Part shown: positions 45,586-53,311 of the stretch, piece by piece | How the letters are laid out: every line of letters starts with the position of its first letter | Numbering within the stretch: the stretch's first letter is position 1 | Origin: Dactylosporangium sp. AC04546 | GTDB lineage: Bacteria > Actinomycetota > Actinomycetes > Mycobacteriales > Micromonosporaceae | DNA length: 64,000 nucleotides | Direction: 5' to 3' | Assembly: GCF_022095675.1 (NCBI RefSeq) | Contig: NZ_JAHYSG010000022.1 | Coordinates: 1 to 64,000 of the forward strand | Position numbers and translations under genes: made by a program | Notes under the pieces: generated by a model | What the model was told of the DNA's origin: nothing | Database searches by the model: none | What the model saw: the letters and a program-made list of their open reading frames with translations, nothing else

Positions 45586-46659
45586 TCAGCCGTTGAACCA
45601 GGTCCAGGCGGTGGTCCAATCGCGAGCGGCGCGCAAGGCTGCCCGCTGACGGCTGCCGACGAAGACGTGTGTGCCTGGGCTGAACAGGACGGTGGTGAGA
45701 GCGACGAGCCCGGGCGCGACGTAGAGACGCGTCGGATCGGCAGGCACCGTCAGCGGCTGCAGCGGCACGGGGACAAAGTGGCGGGTGAAGCGTTCGAGCT
45801 GCTGGTTGTCGAGGAGAGCGTGGCCATAGACCGGCGAGGTGTACGCCGCTTCTGCCAGCGAGAACAGCAGCAGATAGGTGCCGAGGGATTCACGTTCGAC
45901 GACGACCAGGTCATCGCCGGCGCCGTGGTAGTAGACGGTTGGGTCGGGGTCGTCGCGGCCGATGAGGATCTTATAGACGCCCTGGCCCTCCACGCCGATG
46001 ATGATCCGGTCGTCGTCCCCGGCGCCGATCTGCAGTCTGTCCGGCGGGTAGATGACGTGCTGCTGGCCGAGGATGTCGGCGTGCCCCGCAGCAAGGTCAT
46101 AGAAGGCCTGCAGCGCTGGCGGGATCGGTACTGCCGGTGCGGGGAAAGGTGTGGCGGCGGGTAGGTCGGCGTACCAGCCGGTCAGGAAGTCCCGAAGAGC
46201 GGCGCCCGGGTCGTTGGGCAGGTGGGCGAGCCAGTCGACGCCCGGTACAGGCGCGTCCGTCACCGGCCGCACCCGGTCGAGGAGTTCGAGCGGCAACTTC
46301 GTCTCCCACTCCAGCTCGCACCGAAGCCCGACGCTTCTGGGCGCGGAAAAGCCTGCCGACACTTCGCCCAAGTCCAAGCAGCCCTCCGGGAGGCGTACCA
46401 GTGCGTAGAAGGACGGGTGGGTCCAGCCAGGCGGGCTCAGCCAATCGAGCACTCCGTCCGGGAACGGCTCGTGCAGCATCATGGCTCGCTCGCCGTCGAC
46501 GGCGTTCCCTGACGGCCGGTCACCGGCATCAACGATGATCACGACCGTGCCGTCGGCGCCCTTCGCGAACGTCACCGCATCGCCACGCACAACCTCACGC
46601 TCCGGACCCAGCCGGGCAAGAGCCTCATCTTCCGAAACGATTGCCCACTCGCCACCCAC
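45586..46659 (-). CDS. SUKH/SMI1-KNR4-like domain protein
   Basis: A 357-residue protein. The region from about 185 to 310 (PPALQAFYDLAAGHADILGQ, then IYPPDRLQI, IIGVEGQGVYKILIG and a tail aromatic segment) has the pattern of SMI1/KNR4-like SUKH domains, many of which are immunity proteins against secreted toxins or cargo-binding modules. The N-terminal 180 residues are acidic and beta-rich and not recognised. The GTG at 46659 is supported by GAGGGG about 8 nt upstream. No toxin gene is adjacent. The SUKH assignment is by eye. Confidence 0.55.
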   Translation of the reverse strand: MGGEWAIVSEDEALARLGPEREVVRGDAVTFAKGADGTVVIIVDAGDRPSGNAVDGERAMMLHEPFPDGVLDWLSPPGWTHPSFYALVRLPEGCLDLGEVSAGFSAPRSVGLRCELEWETKLPLELLDRVRPVTDAPVPGVDWLAHLPNDPGAALRDFLTGWYADLPAATPFPAPAVPIPPALQAFYDLAAGHADILGQQHVIYPPDRLQIGAGDDDRIIIGVEGQGVYKILIGRDDPDPTVYYHGAGDDLVVVERESLGTYLLLFSLAEAAYTSPVYGHALLDNQQLERFTRHFVPVPLQPLTVPADPTRLYVAPGLVALTTVLFSPGTHVFVGSRQRAALRAARDWTTAWTWFNG

Positions 46660-47059
46660 TGCCCACCCCTCTTGACCGGCCAAGGTATTACGACGAGTCC
46701 TCAACGGAGCTGAGCGCCGCGATGCCACATCCGGATCCGCGGCTGACCGCGCGTCTCGACCGGCATCGAGGATCGCCACCCCGGCGATGGGACGGCACGC
46801 CGGTTACGCACTGTGACAGCAGAACCGGAGAAATCCGGCCGACTGTCACCCGTCAATTGCTCGCACGTGACCGCGGAGATGCGTCGGCGGCTGGTCGACG
46901 GGCTCACGGATGTAGCGGGCCGCGCTCGATGAGCGTCGGGCGATGCATCCTGGCTCGGCGGTGGCGGTGCTGGACCGGCTGCTGAGGGAAAGGTTGTGAC
47001 GGTGGGTCCACGCACCGGGCGAGATCGTCCTCCGGTTGCGCCGGATGCTCCCAGGACGA
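46660..47059. other. Intergenic region between SUKH-like gene and tRNA-Pro
   Basis: About 400 bases at the 3' side of the tRNA gene. Short fragments such as an open stretch ending RRRLVDGLTDVAGRAR hint at decayed coding sequence, but none has start, length and composition to call. Tandem or direct copies of the tRNA 3' end were not seen here. Confidence 0.35.
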
Positions 47060-47099
47060 TTCAGGGCCGGGCTCCCATGATTGAGAGACCGGCCCTGAA
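47060..47099 (-). terminator. Hairpin downstream of tRNA-Pro
   Basis: Perfect 11-bp inverted repeat (TTCAGGGCCGG at 47060-47070, complement at 47089-47099) with an 18-nt loop, starting 4 nt after the CCA end of the tRNA. Confidence 0.5.
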
Positions 47100-47102
47100 C
47101 GC

Positions 47103-47179
<77 letters not shown>

Positions 47180-47252
47180 AGCGTGCCGAGTAATCGTAGC
47201 CCACCGCCGCCGAGCCTCCAACTCGGTATCCCCCGCCCGGCGTGAGCTGCCG

Positions 47253-48416
47253 TTACAGGGACTTCAGGAAGTTTCGCAGGTGGGTCTCGTAGGCCGACGG
47301 GTCGAGGTTCCAGCCGCGGCAGTGGCCGGCCTCGCGCGTCTCCACCAGGGTTACGTGGGAGGAGGACTGGGCGAACTCGATCGTCGGCCACGGGGCCACC
47401 GTGCGGTCGTCGTGGTCCACCCAGACCAGGGTCGGCACGTCCAGGCGGCCGGCCACCGGGCGGTAGTCCAGGTCCCCCGCGCGGACGCCCAGGCGGTGCT
47501 GGATGAGCTTCAGCGCCGTCCAGGTCCACGGAGGTGGCACGTTCAGCTGGCGGGCGTTCATCTGCAGCGTGGCCACCCAGTCGACCACCGGGCAGTCCAG
47601 GACGACGCCGCGGAGGAAGCCCTCGTGGTCCCAGTTGCGCAGCAGATTGAGGATCGCGGCGCCGCCCATCGACCAGCCCATCAGGATGATCTGGCGCGCG
47701 CCTGACGAGCGGGCGAAGGAGATGGCCGACTGGACGTCGTGCCACTCGGTGTGGCCCAGGTGGAAGCGGTGGTCCGACGACGGTGGGGCCTCGGGGTCGT
47801 TGCGGTACGTGACCACGAGGGTCCGGTGGCCGCTCTCCGCCAGCGTGGGCAGGGCGCGCAGGGCCTCGGCGCGCGGGGCGCCCCGGCCGTGGACCGCCAC
47901 GATCCAGGTGTCGTCCGCCGCGGCGGTCGTCGGCGGCACCAGCCACGCCGGGAGGTCGCCCAGCTCGCCCGGGACGGTGACCTCCTCGAACGGCAGGCCG
48001 CGGGCCGACAGCGGGTCGCCCTCGAAAACATAGCCGGAGGTGTACCCGCGGACGCCGGGCACGAGCGTGCCCCGGGTGACTTCCGTCACCTCCCGGGTGA
48101 CCGTCGTCCGGTCGAGGGACACGACCGGGCCCAGGCGGGCATGGCCGGCCGCCCAGACGAACGACAGCGGGATCGAGCGGGCCGTGTCGGGAGTGCGGGT
48201 CAGGGTCACCTGGCCGCGGAGGTACGAGCGCACGCGCACCGGGTAGACCCGGGCGCCGCCCACGTTGAGCACCTGGCCGGCCAGGAACCAGCCCGCGCCG
48301 GCCGTGCCGGTGGGCAGCAGCACCGCCAGGCCGGCGGCGCCCGCGAGGCCCGCGTAGGCGGCGCGCCTGGGCCACTTGCGGATCGTGGGCGCCGAGGCCG
48401 GCGGTGTGGTGGTCAT
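47253..48416 (-). CDS. Alpha/beta hydrolase (membrane-anchored)
   Basis: A 387-residue alpha/beta hydrolase. An N-terminal helix (about 18-45) anchors or exports it. The catalytic domain has HGRGAPRAEALR (oxyanion region), the nucleophile elbow GWSMGGAAI (Ser near 251), an Asp in LVWVDHDDRTVA and a His in REAGHCRGW. The substrate is unknown; its lid region lacks lipase or peptidase signatures that I recognise. The ATG overlaps the stop of the metallophosphoesterase by 4 nt, so both come from one message. Confidence 0.85.
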   Translation of the reverse strand: MTTTPPASAPTIRKWPRRAAYAGLAGAAGLAVLLPTGTAGAGWFLAGQVLNVGGARVYPVRVRSYLRGQVTLTRTPDTARSIPLSFVWAAGHARLGPVVSLDRTTVTREVTEVTRGTLVPGVRGYTSGYVFEGDPLSARGLPFEEVTVPGELGDLPAWLVPPTTAAADDTWIVAVHGRGAPRAEALRALPTLAESGHRTLVVTYRNDPEAPPSSDHRFHLGHTEWHDVQSAISFARSSGARQIILMGWSMGGAAILNLLRNWDHEGFLRGVVLDCPVVDWVATLQMNARQLNVPPPWTWTALKLIQHRLGVRAGDLDYRPVAGRLDVPTLVWVDHDDRTVAPWPTIEFAQSSSHVTLVETREAGHCRGWNLDPSAYETHLRNFLKSL

Positions 48417-49306
48417 CGCGGGATGAGGGTCAGGATCGACGCCTCCGGCGGGCAGGCGAAGCGGATCGGCGCGGTCGGGTGGGTGCCCAGGCCGGCCGAC
48501 ACGTGCAGGTACGCCGAGGAGTAGGGCCAGCGGTGCAGGCCCTTGGCCATCCGGCGGTCGAGGCCGCAGTTGGTCACCAGCGCGCCGTAGAACGGCACCG
48601 CCACCTGGCCGCCGTGGGTGTGGCCGGCCAGCAGCAGGTCGAAGCCGTCGTCGGCCATGCGGTCGAGGATGCGCGGCTCGGGTGAGTGGGTCAGGCCGAT
48701 GCGCACGTCCACGTCCGGGGAGGCCGGGCCGGCGACCGTGTCGTAGTCGTCGCGGTCCACGTGCGGGTCGTCGACGCCGACCAGCTCGATCGTGCGCCCG
48801 CCCGCCTTGATCGTGGTGCGGGCGTTGTTGAGGTCGGCCCAGCCGGAGCCGGTGAGCACGTCGCGCAGCTCCTCGGTCGGCAGGACGGCGCCCTGCACGT
48901 ACGGCCTGTCCTTGTCGAAGTAGCCGAACGGGTTCTTGAGCACGGGGCCGCGGTAGTCGTTCGACCCGAACACGAAGGCGCCGGGGCGGTCCAGCAGCGG
49001 GGTCAGCGCCCGGACCACGGCCGGGACCGCGTGGACGTCGGCCATGTTGTCGCCGGTCACCACCACCAGGTCGGGGTCGGTGCCGGCCAGCTCGGCGATC
49101 CAGCGCTGCTTGCGGTGCTGCCCCGGGGTGAGGTGGAAGTCGCTGAGGTGCAGAATGCGCAGCGGCTCGGCGTCGGGTGCCAGGACCGGCACGTCGAAGC
49201 GGCGGAGGGTGAACATGTTGCGCTCGACGAGCGAGGCGTAGGCAAGGGCGGCGGCGCCGGCGGCAACGGTGCCGGCGGCGAGGCGCAGTACGGTCTTCGA
49301 GCGCAT
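48413..49306 (-). CDS. Metallophosphoesterase
   Basis: A 297-residue calcineurin-like phosphoesterase with HLSDFHLTPGQ (motif I), VVTGDNMAD (II), FGSNDYRGP in place of the common GNHD (III), GLTHSPEP (IV) and LLAGHTHGGQ (V). The GSND variant is normal for this actinobacterial group (Rv3683-like). An N-terminal hydrophobic segment suggests membrane association. The ATG has a TAGGCT box 6 nt upstream and no Shine-Dalgarno. It is divergent from yqeY and coupled to the alpha/beta hydrolase downstream. Confidence 0.92.
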   Translation of the reverse strand: MRSKTVLRLAAGTVAAGAAALAYASLVERNMFTLRRFDVPVLAPDAEPLRILHLSDFHLTPGQHRKQRWIAELAGTDPDLVVVTGDNMADVHAVPAVVRALTPLLDRPGAFVFGSNDYRGPVLKNPFGYFDKDRPYVQGAVLPTEELRDVLTGSGWADLNNARTTIKAGGRTIELVGVDDPHVDRDDYDTVAGPASPDVDVRIGLTHSPEPRILDRMADDGFDLLLAGHTHGGQVAVPFYGALVTNCGLDRRMAKGLHRWPYSSAYLHVSAGLGTHPTAPIRFACPPEASILTLIPR

Positions 49307-49312
49307 TGACTC

Positions 49313-49318
49313 AGCCTA
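49313..49318 (-). promoter_or_regulatory. Predicted -10 box (TAGGCT), leaderless start at 49306
   Basis: TAGGCT on the minus strand with a 6-nt gap to the metallophosphoesterase ATG. Confidence 0.5.
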
Positions 49319-49358
49319 CCGGGCCCTTTGCAAGCCAATATGGACAAGATCCGACGGA

Positions 49359-49364
49359 TAGACT
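49359..49364 (+). promoter_or_regulatory. Predicted -10 box (TAGACT), leaderless start of yqeY
   Basis: TAGACT with a 6-nt gap to the ATG at 49371. Together with the box at 49313 it makes two divergent leaderless promoters within 65 bases. Confidence 0.55.
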
Positions 49365-49370
49365 TCGTTC

Positions 49371-49820
49371 ATGTTGAAGGAACGCCTGGAGTCCGACCTC
49401 CGCGACGCCATGAAGGCGCGCGACGAGCTCGTGACGTCGACCCTGCGGATGGCGATCGCCGCGGTGCGCAATGCGGAGGTCGCCGGGAAGTCCGCCCGTG
49501 AGTTGTCCGACGACGAGATCCTCGGCGTGCTCACCAAGGAGGCCAAGAAGCGCCGTGAGGCGGCGGAGGCATTCGCCGACGCCGGCCGCGAGGCACAGGC
49601 CGCGAAGGAGCGCGCCGAGGAGGAGGTCATCGCCGGCTACCTGCCCAAGCAGCTGTCGGACGAGGAGCTCGCCGCGATCGTGCGCGACGCCCTGGCGGCC
49701 GCCGGGCTCAGCGGCATGTCGAGCATGGGACCGGCCATGAAGGCGGCCCAGACGGCCGTCGCGGGCCGCGCCGAGGGCGGCCGGGTGGCGGCCGTCGTGA
49801 AGGCCCAGCTCGCTGCCTGA
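49371..49820 (+). CDS. GatB/YqeY domain protein
   Basis: A 149-residue YqeY-like protein, related to the tail domain of the GatB subunit of the amidotransferase that makes Gln-tRNA. Features are LKERLESDLRDAMKARD, TLRMAIAAVRNAEV, EVIAGYLPKQLSDEEL and the C-terminal MGPAMKAAQTAVAGRAEGGRVAAVV. Free-standing members may bind tRNA but the role is not settled. The ATG has a TAGACT box 6 nt upstream. It is terminated by a strong hairpin shared with the convergent penicillin-binding protein gene. Confidence 0.93.
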   Translation: MLKERLESDLRDAMKARDELVTSTLRMAIAAVRNAEVAGKSARELSDDEILGVLTKEAKKRREAAEAFADAGREAQAAKERAEEEVIAGYLPKQLSDEELAAIVRDALAAAGLSGMSSMGPAMKAAQTAVAGRAEGGRVAAVVKAQLAA

Positions 49821-49854
49821 ACCAAACAAGCCGGCCTCCTGACACACAAAACAG

Positions 49855-49889
49855 ACGGCGGGCGACCTCCCGAAGGAGGCGCCCGCCGT
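49855..49889. terminator. Bidirectional terminator between yqeY and ponA2-type gene
   Basis: 15-pair stem with a single bulged A and a CGAA tetraloop (arms 49855-49870 and 49875-49889), followed by TTCTTTGT on the plus strand and preceded by an A-rich stretch (T-rich on the minus strand), so it can serve both convergent genes. Confidence 0.8.
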
Positions 49890-49906
49890 TCTTTGTCGAG
49901 AACCGC

Positions 49907-52354
49907 TCAGCAGACCCAGGGCAGCGAACAGTCGTCGGCGCGGCGGCCGTTGCCGTTGTTGCCGTTGCCGACGTACGGCGGCGCGCCCGCCCCCGGGCCC
50001 TTGCTGATGACCAGCGAGACGGGGCCACCGCGGACCGTCGCACCACCGGGCTCGGTGCGCGCGACCGTGCCGGCCGGGCAGTCCGACGCCACCTGCTGCG
50101 ACGAGACCGTCACGTTGAACCCGGCGTTGCGGATCTTGTTGCGGGCCTGGTCGACGGAGAGGCACTTCACCGACGGGATGTCGACGAGCTTGCCCTGCGC
50201 CTTGTCCTTGGTCGGCGCGACGAAGCCCACCACCGGCTTGCCGTTGAGACCGTCGCGGAGCGTGGCCAGCGCGGCGTAGTTGATCGGCGGGTGCTTCATG
50301 TCCTTGTTGGTCTCGGGCCAGTCGGGGTCGGTGAGGAAGCCCGACACCGCCAGTTGCTTGGTCATGACGACGAAGGTCGCGCTCTTCTCCGAGTCGGTCG
50401 TGCCGGTCTTGCCGGCGATCGGCCGCTTCACGAAGTTGCGGGCGTAACCGGCCGTCGCGCCGGCGCACTTGCCGGTGGCGGACTGGTCACCCATCGGGCA
50501 GCGGGCCATGTCGACGGCGGCGCGGGCCACCTCGGGGTTCACGACCTGCTTGCACTTGGGCTCGACCCCGGGGACCTTGTTGCCCTTGTTGTCCTTGAGC
50601 TCCAGGATCGGGGTCGGGTCGCAGTAGACGCCGTCGGCGGCGAGCGTGGCGTAGGCGTTGGCCAGCTGCAGCGGCGTGGTCGCGCTGACGCCCAGGGTGA
50701 AGGCGCCCCAGCCCTTGGCGCTGGCCGCGTTGTCCTTGTCGACCTGCGTGTTGAACTGGATGCCGAGCCGCTTGGCCACGTCGACCACCTTGTCGGCGCC
50801 GACCTGCTGCTCCAGCGGCACGAAGAACGTGTTGATCGAGCTGCCGAAGGCGGTCCACATGTTGTAGGGACCGGACTGGCCGCCGGCGTTCTTCGGGCAG
50901 TACCACGGGCCGTTGCAGGCCGCCGGGCTCTTCGGATCGATCCTGAAGGTCGACTGGAACTGCTTCTCGGTGTTGATCGTGGTGGCGAGCGGCAGGCCCG
51001 CCTCGAGCGCCGCGACGGCGGTGAACATCTTGAACGTCGACCCGGCCTGATAGCCCGGGATGTCGGCGTCACCCGTCACGATCGGGACCGTCGTGTTGGG
51101 CCAGTTGCCCTTCTGGCCCTTCTTACCCGGGTTGGTGTTGTTGCCGTTGGCCGTCTGATCGTTGCTGAACTTGCGGTTCGTGGCGATCGCCTGGACGCGG
51201 CCGGTGCCGGGCTCGACCGCGGCGAGCATCAGCGCCTGCGACTGGCCCATCTTGACCTGTTGGTCCTTGGAGACGTTGGGCTGCTGCTGCGCGTACTTGA
51301 ACGCGGCCGTCTGGGTCTGGATGTCCAGCGACGACACCACGGTGTAGCCGCCGGCCCGCAGCCGGTTGGCCCGCTGGTACGTGTCCTCGCCGAACAGCGG
51401 CTGGTCGAGCCACCAGCGGCGCAGGTAGTCGCAGAAGAAGCCGGCGCCGAGCACCTCAGCGCGCTGCACGTATTCACAGCCCTCGGGGGTGCGCTTGCCG
51501 ACGATGTTGAGCTTCGTCGCGGCGGCCTCGTCGGCCTGCTGCTTGTTGATGTACCCCAGCGCGACCATCTGGTTGAGCACGTACTTCTGCCGGGCGAGCG
51601 CCACCGGCAGACCGTCGGCCGTCGCCGGGTCGCTCGTGCCGGGCGCCTTGACGAGGCCGGCGATGAGGGCCGCCTCGGGCAGCGTCAGGTCCTTCGGGTC
51701 CTTCTCGAAGTAGACGTGCGAGGCGGCGAAGATGCCGTACGACCCGTGACCGTAGGCCGCGATGTTGAGGTACCGCTCGAGGATCTCGTCCTTGCTGAGC
51801 TTCTTCTCGAGGTCGATCGCATACTTCATCTCGCGCAGCTTGCGCGTCGGGGTCTTGTCGGTGGCGTCCACGACCTCCTGCGGCGTCTTGGCCGAGTAGG
51901 AGATCGCCTGCCGCACATACTGCATCGTGAGCGTCGAGGCGCCCTGCTCGGTCTGGCCGCCGGCGTTCTGGTTGGCCACGAACGCGCGGGCGACACCCTT
52001 CACGTCAACACCGCGGTGCTGGTAGAAGCGGTTGTCCTCGGCCGCGACGATCGCCTTGCGCATGACCTCGGCAACGTCGGCGAGCTTCACGTCGCGCCGA
52101 TTCTCGTCGTACATCATCGCCAGCAGCGTCTTGCCGTCGGATGCGTAAACGTAAGAGATCTGTGGCGAAGGCAGTACATCAATGTCGGTCGGAAGGTTGT
52201 CGAACGTGTCGGCGCCGGCCTTCGCGGCCAGGCCCGACATCGCGACCGCAGGGAACGCGGCCGCAGCGACCACCAAGCCTGCCAAGAGCCCACACAGCAG
52301 CAGAGAAGCCGCGTTGGGCAGCAGGCCGTGCTCGCGTTTGCGCATCCAGGTCAC
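49907..52354 (-). CDS. Bifunctional penicillin-binding protein (transglycosylase/transpeptidase, PASTA), PonA2-like
   Basis: An 815-residue class A PBP polymerising and cross-linking peptidoglycan. One membrane helix spans about 12-40. The GT51 domain has the catalytic Glu in EDNRFYQHRGVD (near 106) and GASTLTMQYVRQ. The transpeptidase motifs are STFK (near 437), SSIN (near 502) and KTGTT (near 648). The C-terminal part (about 690-800) contains PASTA-type repeats (DIPSVKCLSVDQARNKI, then SQQVASDCPAGTVARTEPGG). The neighbours wblA and ArsA match the ponA2 (Rv3682) locus. The GTG has a TAGTCT box 6 nt upstream; an ATG three codons in is an alternative. Confidence 0.94.
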   Translation of the reverse strand: MTWMRKREHGLLPNAASLLLCGLLAGLVVAAAAFPAVAMSGLAAKAGADTFDNLPTDIDVLPSPQISYVYASDGKTLLAMMYDENRRDVKLADVAEVMRKAIVAAEDNRFYQHRGVDVKGVARAFVANQNAGGQTEQGASTLTMQYVRQAISYSAKTPQEVVDATDKTPTRKLREMKYAIDLEKKLSKDEILERYLNIAAYGHGSYGIFAASHVYFEKDPKDLTLPEAALIAGLVKAPGTSDPATADGLPVALARQKYVLNQMVALGYINKQQADEAAATKLNIVGKRTPEGCEYVQRAEVLGAGFFCDYLRRWWLDQPLFGEDTYQRANRLRAGGYTVVSSLDIQTQTAAFKYAQQQPNVSKDQQVKMGQSQALMLAAVEPGTGRVQAIATNRKFSNDQTANGNNTNPGKKGQKGNWPNTTVPIVTGDADIPGYQAGSTFKMFTAVAALEAGLPLATTINTEKQFQSTFRIDPKSPAACNGPWYCPKNAGGQSGPYNMWTAFGSSINTFFVPLEQQVGADKVVDVAKRLGIQFNTQVDKDNAASAKGWGAFTLGVSATTPLQLANAYATLAADGVYCDPTPILELKDNKGNKVPGVEPKCKQVVNPEVARAAVDMARCPMGDQSATGKCAGATAGYARNFVKRPIAGKTGTTDSEKSATFVVMTKQLAVSGFLTDPDWPETNKDMKHPPINYAALATLRDGLNGKPVVGFVAPTKDKAQGKLVDIPSVKCLSVDQARNKIRNAGFNVTVSSQQVASDCPAGTVARTEPGGATVRGGPVSLVISKGPGAGAPPYVGNGNNGNGRRADDCSLPWVC

Positions 52355-52360
52355 CGCCTC

Positions 52361-52366
52361 AGACTA
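52361..52366 (-). promoter_or_regulatory. Predicted -10 box (TAGTCT), leaderless start at 52354
   Basis: TAGTCT on the minus strand with a 6-nt gap to the GTG. GAGG inside the gap is too close to the codon for a normal Shine-Dalgarno. Confidence 0.5.
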
Positions 52367-52778
52367 CGGGACGACGTCATTGAGGCCGCGTCCTGATGCG
52401 ACGGCCCTCGTTGTCTAAGACGCGTGACACTGCGCGTGAGGTTGACCCGTAGCCGAGTCTGATGCACGGATCACCGGTGTGCCGGCATTTTGGGCAAATC
52501 ACACCCGGTCGTGACGCCGCGGTAGCACGCTCCGGCCCTTTGGGGGATCGCAAAAGGCCGGTTAACCTGGTGCAACAACGTTGCGTAACTGGACGACTAC
52601 AGAGCATGATGTTCCGGAAAGCTCCTCTCGGGGTTCCCGTGGCCGGGGACCCTGCCGTCGCGCCGCACGAATCGGCGAACTGCACCCGAATGCCATGGGG
52701 GGACGTGGTTTGGGCGCTTTTCGCCGGGGCAACAGCGGCGGATGGACCCGGGGGGAGTCCAAGGGGGGAAGAGGAAAT
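52367..52778. other. Long upstream region of the WhiB-family gene
   Basis: About 410 bases between the divergent PBP and whiB-like genes. It contains an inverted repeat ACCGGTGTG / CACACCCGGT (52473-52509, 18-nt spacer) and a compact dyad GCAACAACGTTGC near 52573-52585, both possible regulator sites. The last 40 bases are purine-rich and include the ribosome binding region. No gene seen. Confidence 0.4.
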
Positions 52779-53087
52779 ATGAGCATGGTCGTCGACTGGC
52801 CCAGCATCGCCGCGTGTCGCAATGGCGACCCGGACGCGTTGTTCGTCCAGGGCGCCGAGCAAAACGTGGCGAAGCGGATCTGCCGCAGCTGCCCTGTGCG
52901 GTACGAGTGCCTGGCGGACGCCCTGGACAACCGGATCGAGTTCGGGGTCTGGGGCGGCATGACCGAGCGCGAACGCCGTGCGCTGCTGCGTCGCCACCCG
53001 CAGGTGCCCAGCTGGCGCAAAATGTTCGAAGCGGCCATGGACCGCAATTCGAAGGATGCCACCAAGGAGCTGGTCCCGACCGGCTGA
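52779..53087 (+). CDS. wblA: WhiB-family iron-sulfur regulator, WblA/WhiB4 type
   Basis: A 102-residue WhiB protein that binds a [4Fe-4S] cluster through four cysteines (AAC near residue 12, then ICRSCPVRYEC). The turn GVWGGMTERERRALLRR is diagnostic, and a basic C-terminal helix follows. The tract DPDALFVQGAEQN and the ALDNRIEFGVWGG context match the WblA/WhiB4 group. The location between ponA2-like and ArsA-like genes is that of whiB4 (Rv3681c) and wblA (SCO3579). In those species it responds to redox stress and controls development or antibiotic production. The start is ATG 52779 (MSMVVDW) after GAGGAAAT; ATG 52785 is also possible. Confidence 0.93.
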   Translation: MSMVVDWPSIAACRNGDPDALFVQGAEQNVAKRICRSCPVRYECLADALDNRIEFGVWGGMTERERRALLRRHPQVPSWRKMFEAAMDRNSKDATKELVPTG

Positions 53088-53114
53088 GGCACCGGTCCGC
53101 GGGAGCGACAAAAG

Positions 53115-53132
53115 TGCGGCGCGAGCGCCGCA
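53115..53132 (+). terminator. Short GC hairpin after wblA
   Basis: TGCGGCGC-GA-GCGCCGCA, an 8-bp inverted repeat, about 27 nt after the wblA stop. Probable transcription end, without a T-run. Confidence 0.45.
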
Positions 53133-53140
53133 TGGGGGGT

Positions 53141-53311
53141 GTGGGGTGGGAACCCCCCACAAAACCGTCGGCGTCAGCCGGCGGAGCTAGAAACAGTGTG
53201 GGGTGGGAACCCCCCACAAAACCGTCGGCGTCAGCCGGCGGAGCTAGAAACAGCGTGGGGTGGGAACCCCGCACAAAACCGTCGGCGTCAGCCGGCGGAG
53301 CTAGAAACAGC
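53141..53311. repeat. Three tandem copies of a 57-bp unit covering an ArsA gene end and hairpins
   Basis: Units begin at 53141, 53198 and 53255 and are nearly identical. Each holds two inverted repeats: GTGGGGTGGGAACCCCCCAC-like (terminator hairpin) and CCGTCGGC-GTCA-GCCGGCGG. The last copy contains the true final codons and stop (53288-53290) of the minus-strand ArsA gene. The other two copies are duplicate gene ends. Confidence 0.92.

Noticed and set aside
45342..45596. Short plus-strand frame of 84 codons
   Set aside because: Overlaps IS-end relics and the end of the SUKH-like gene; Arg/Ser-rich, no ribosome site.
46641..46985. Possible small gene upstream of tRNA-Pro
   Set aside because: Overlaps the start of the SUKH-like gene and has shadow-like composition; fragments may be decayed sequence but cannot be called.
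53141..53311. CRISPR array
   Set aside because: Repeats are contiguous 57-bp tandem units without unique spacers and include a gene end; no cas genes in the window.
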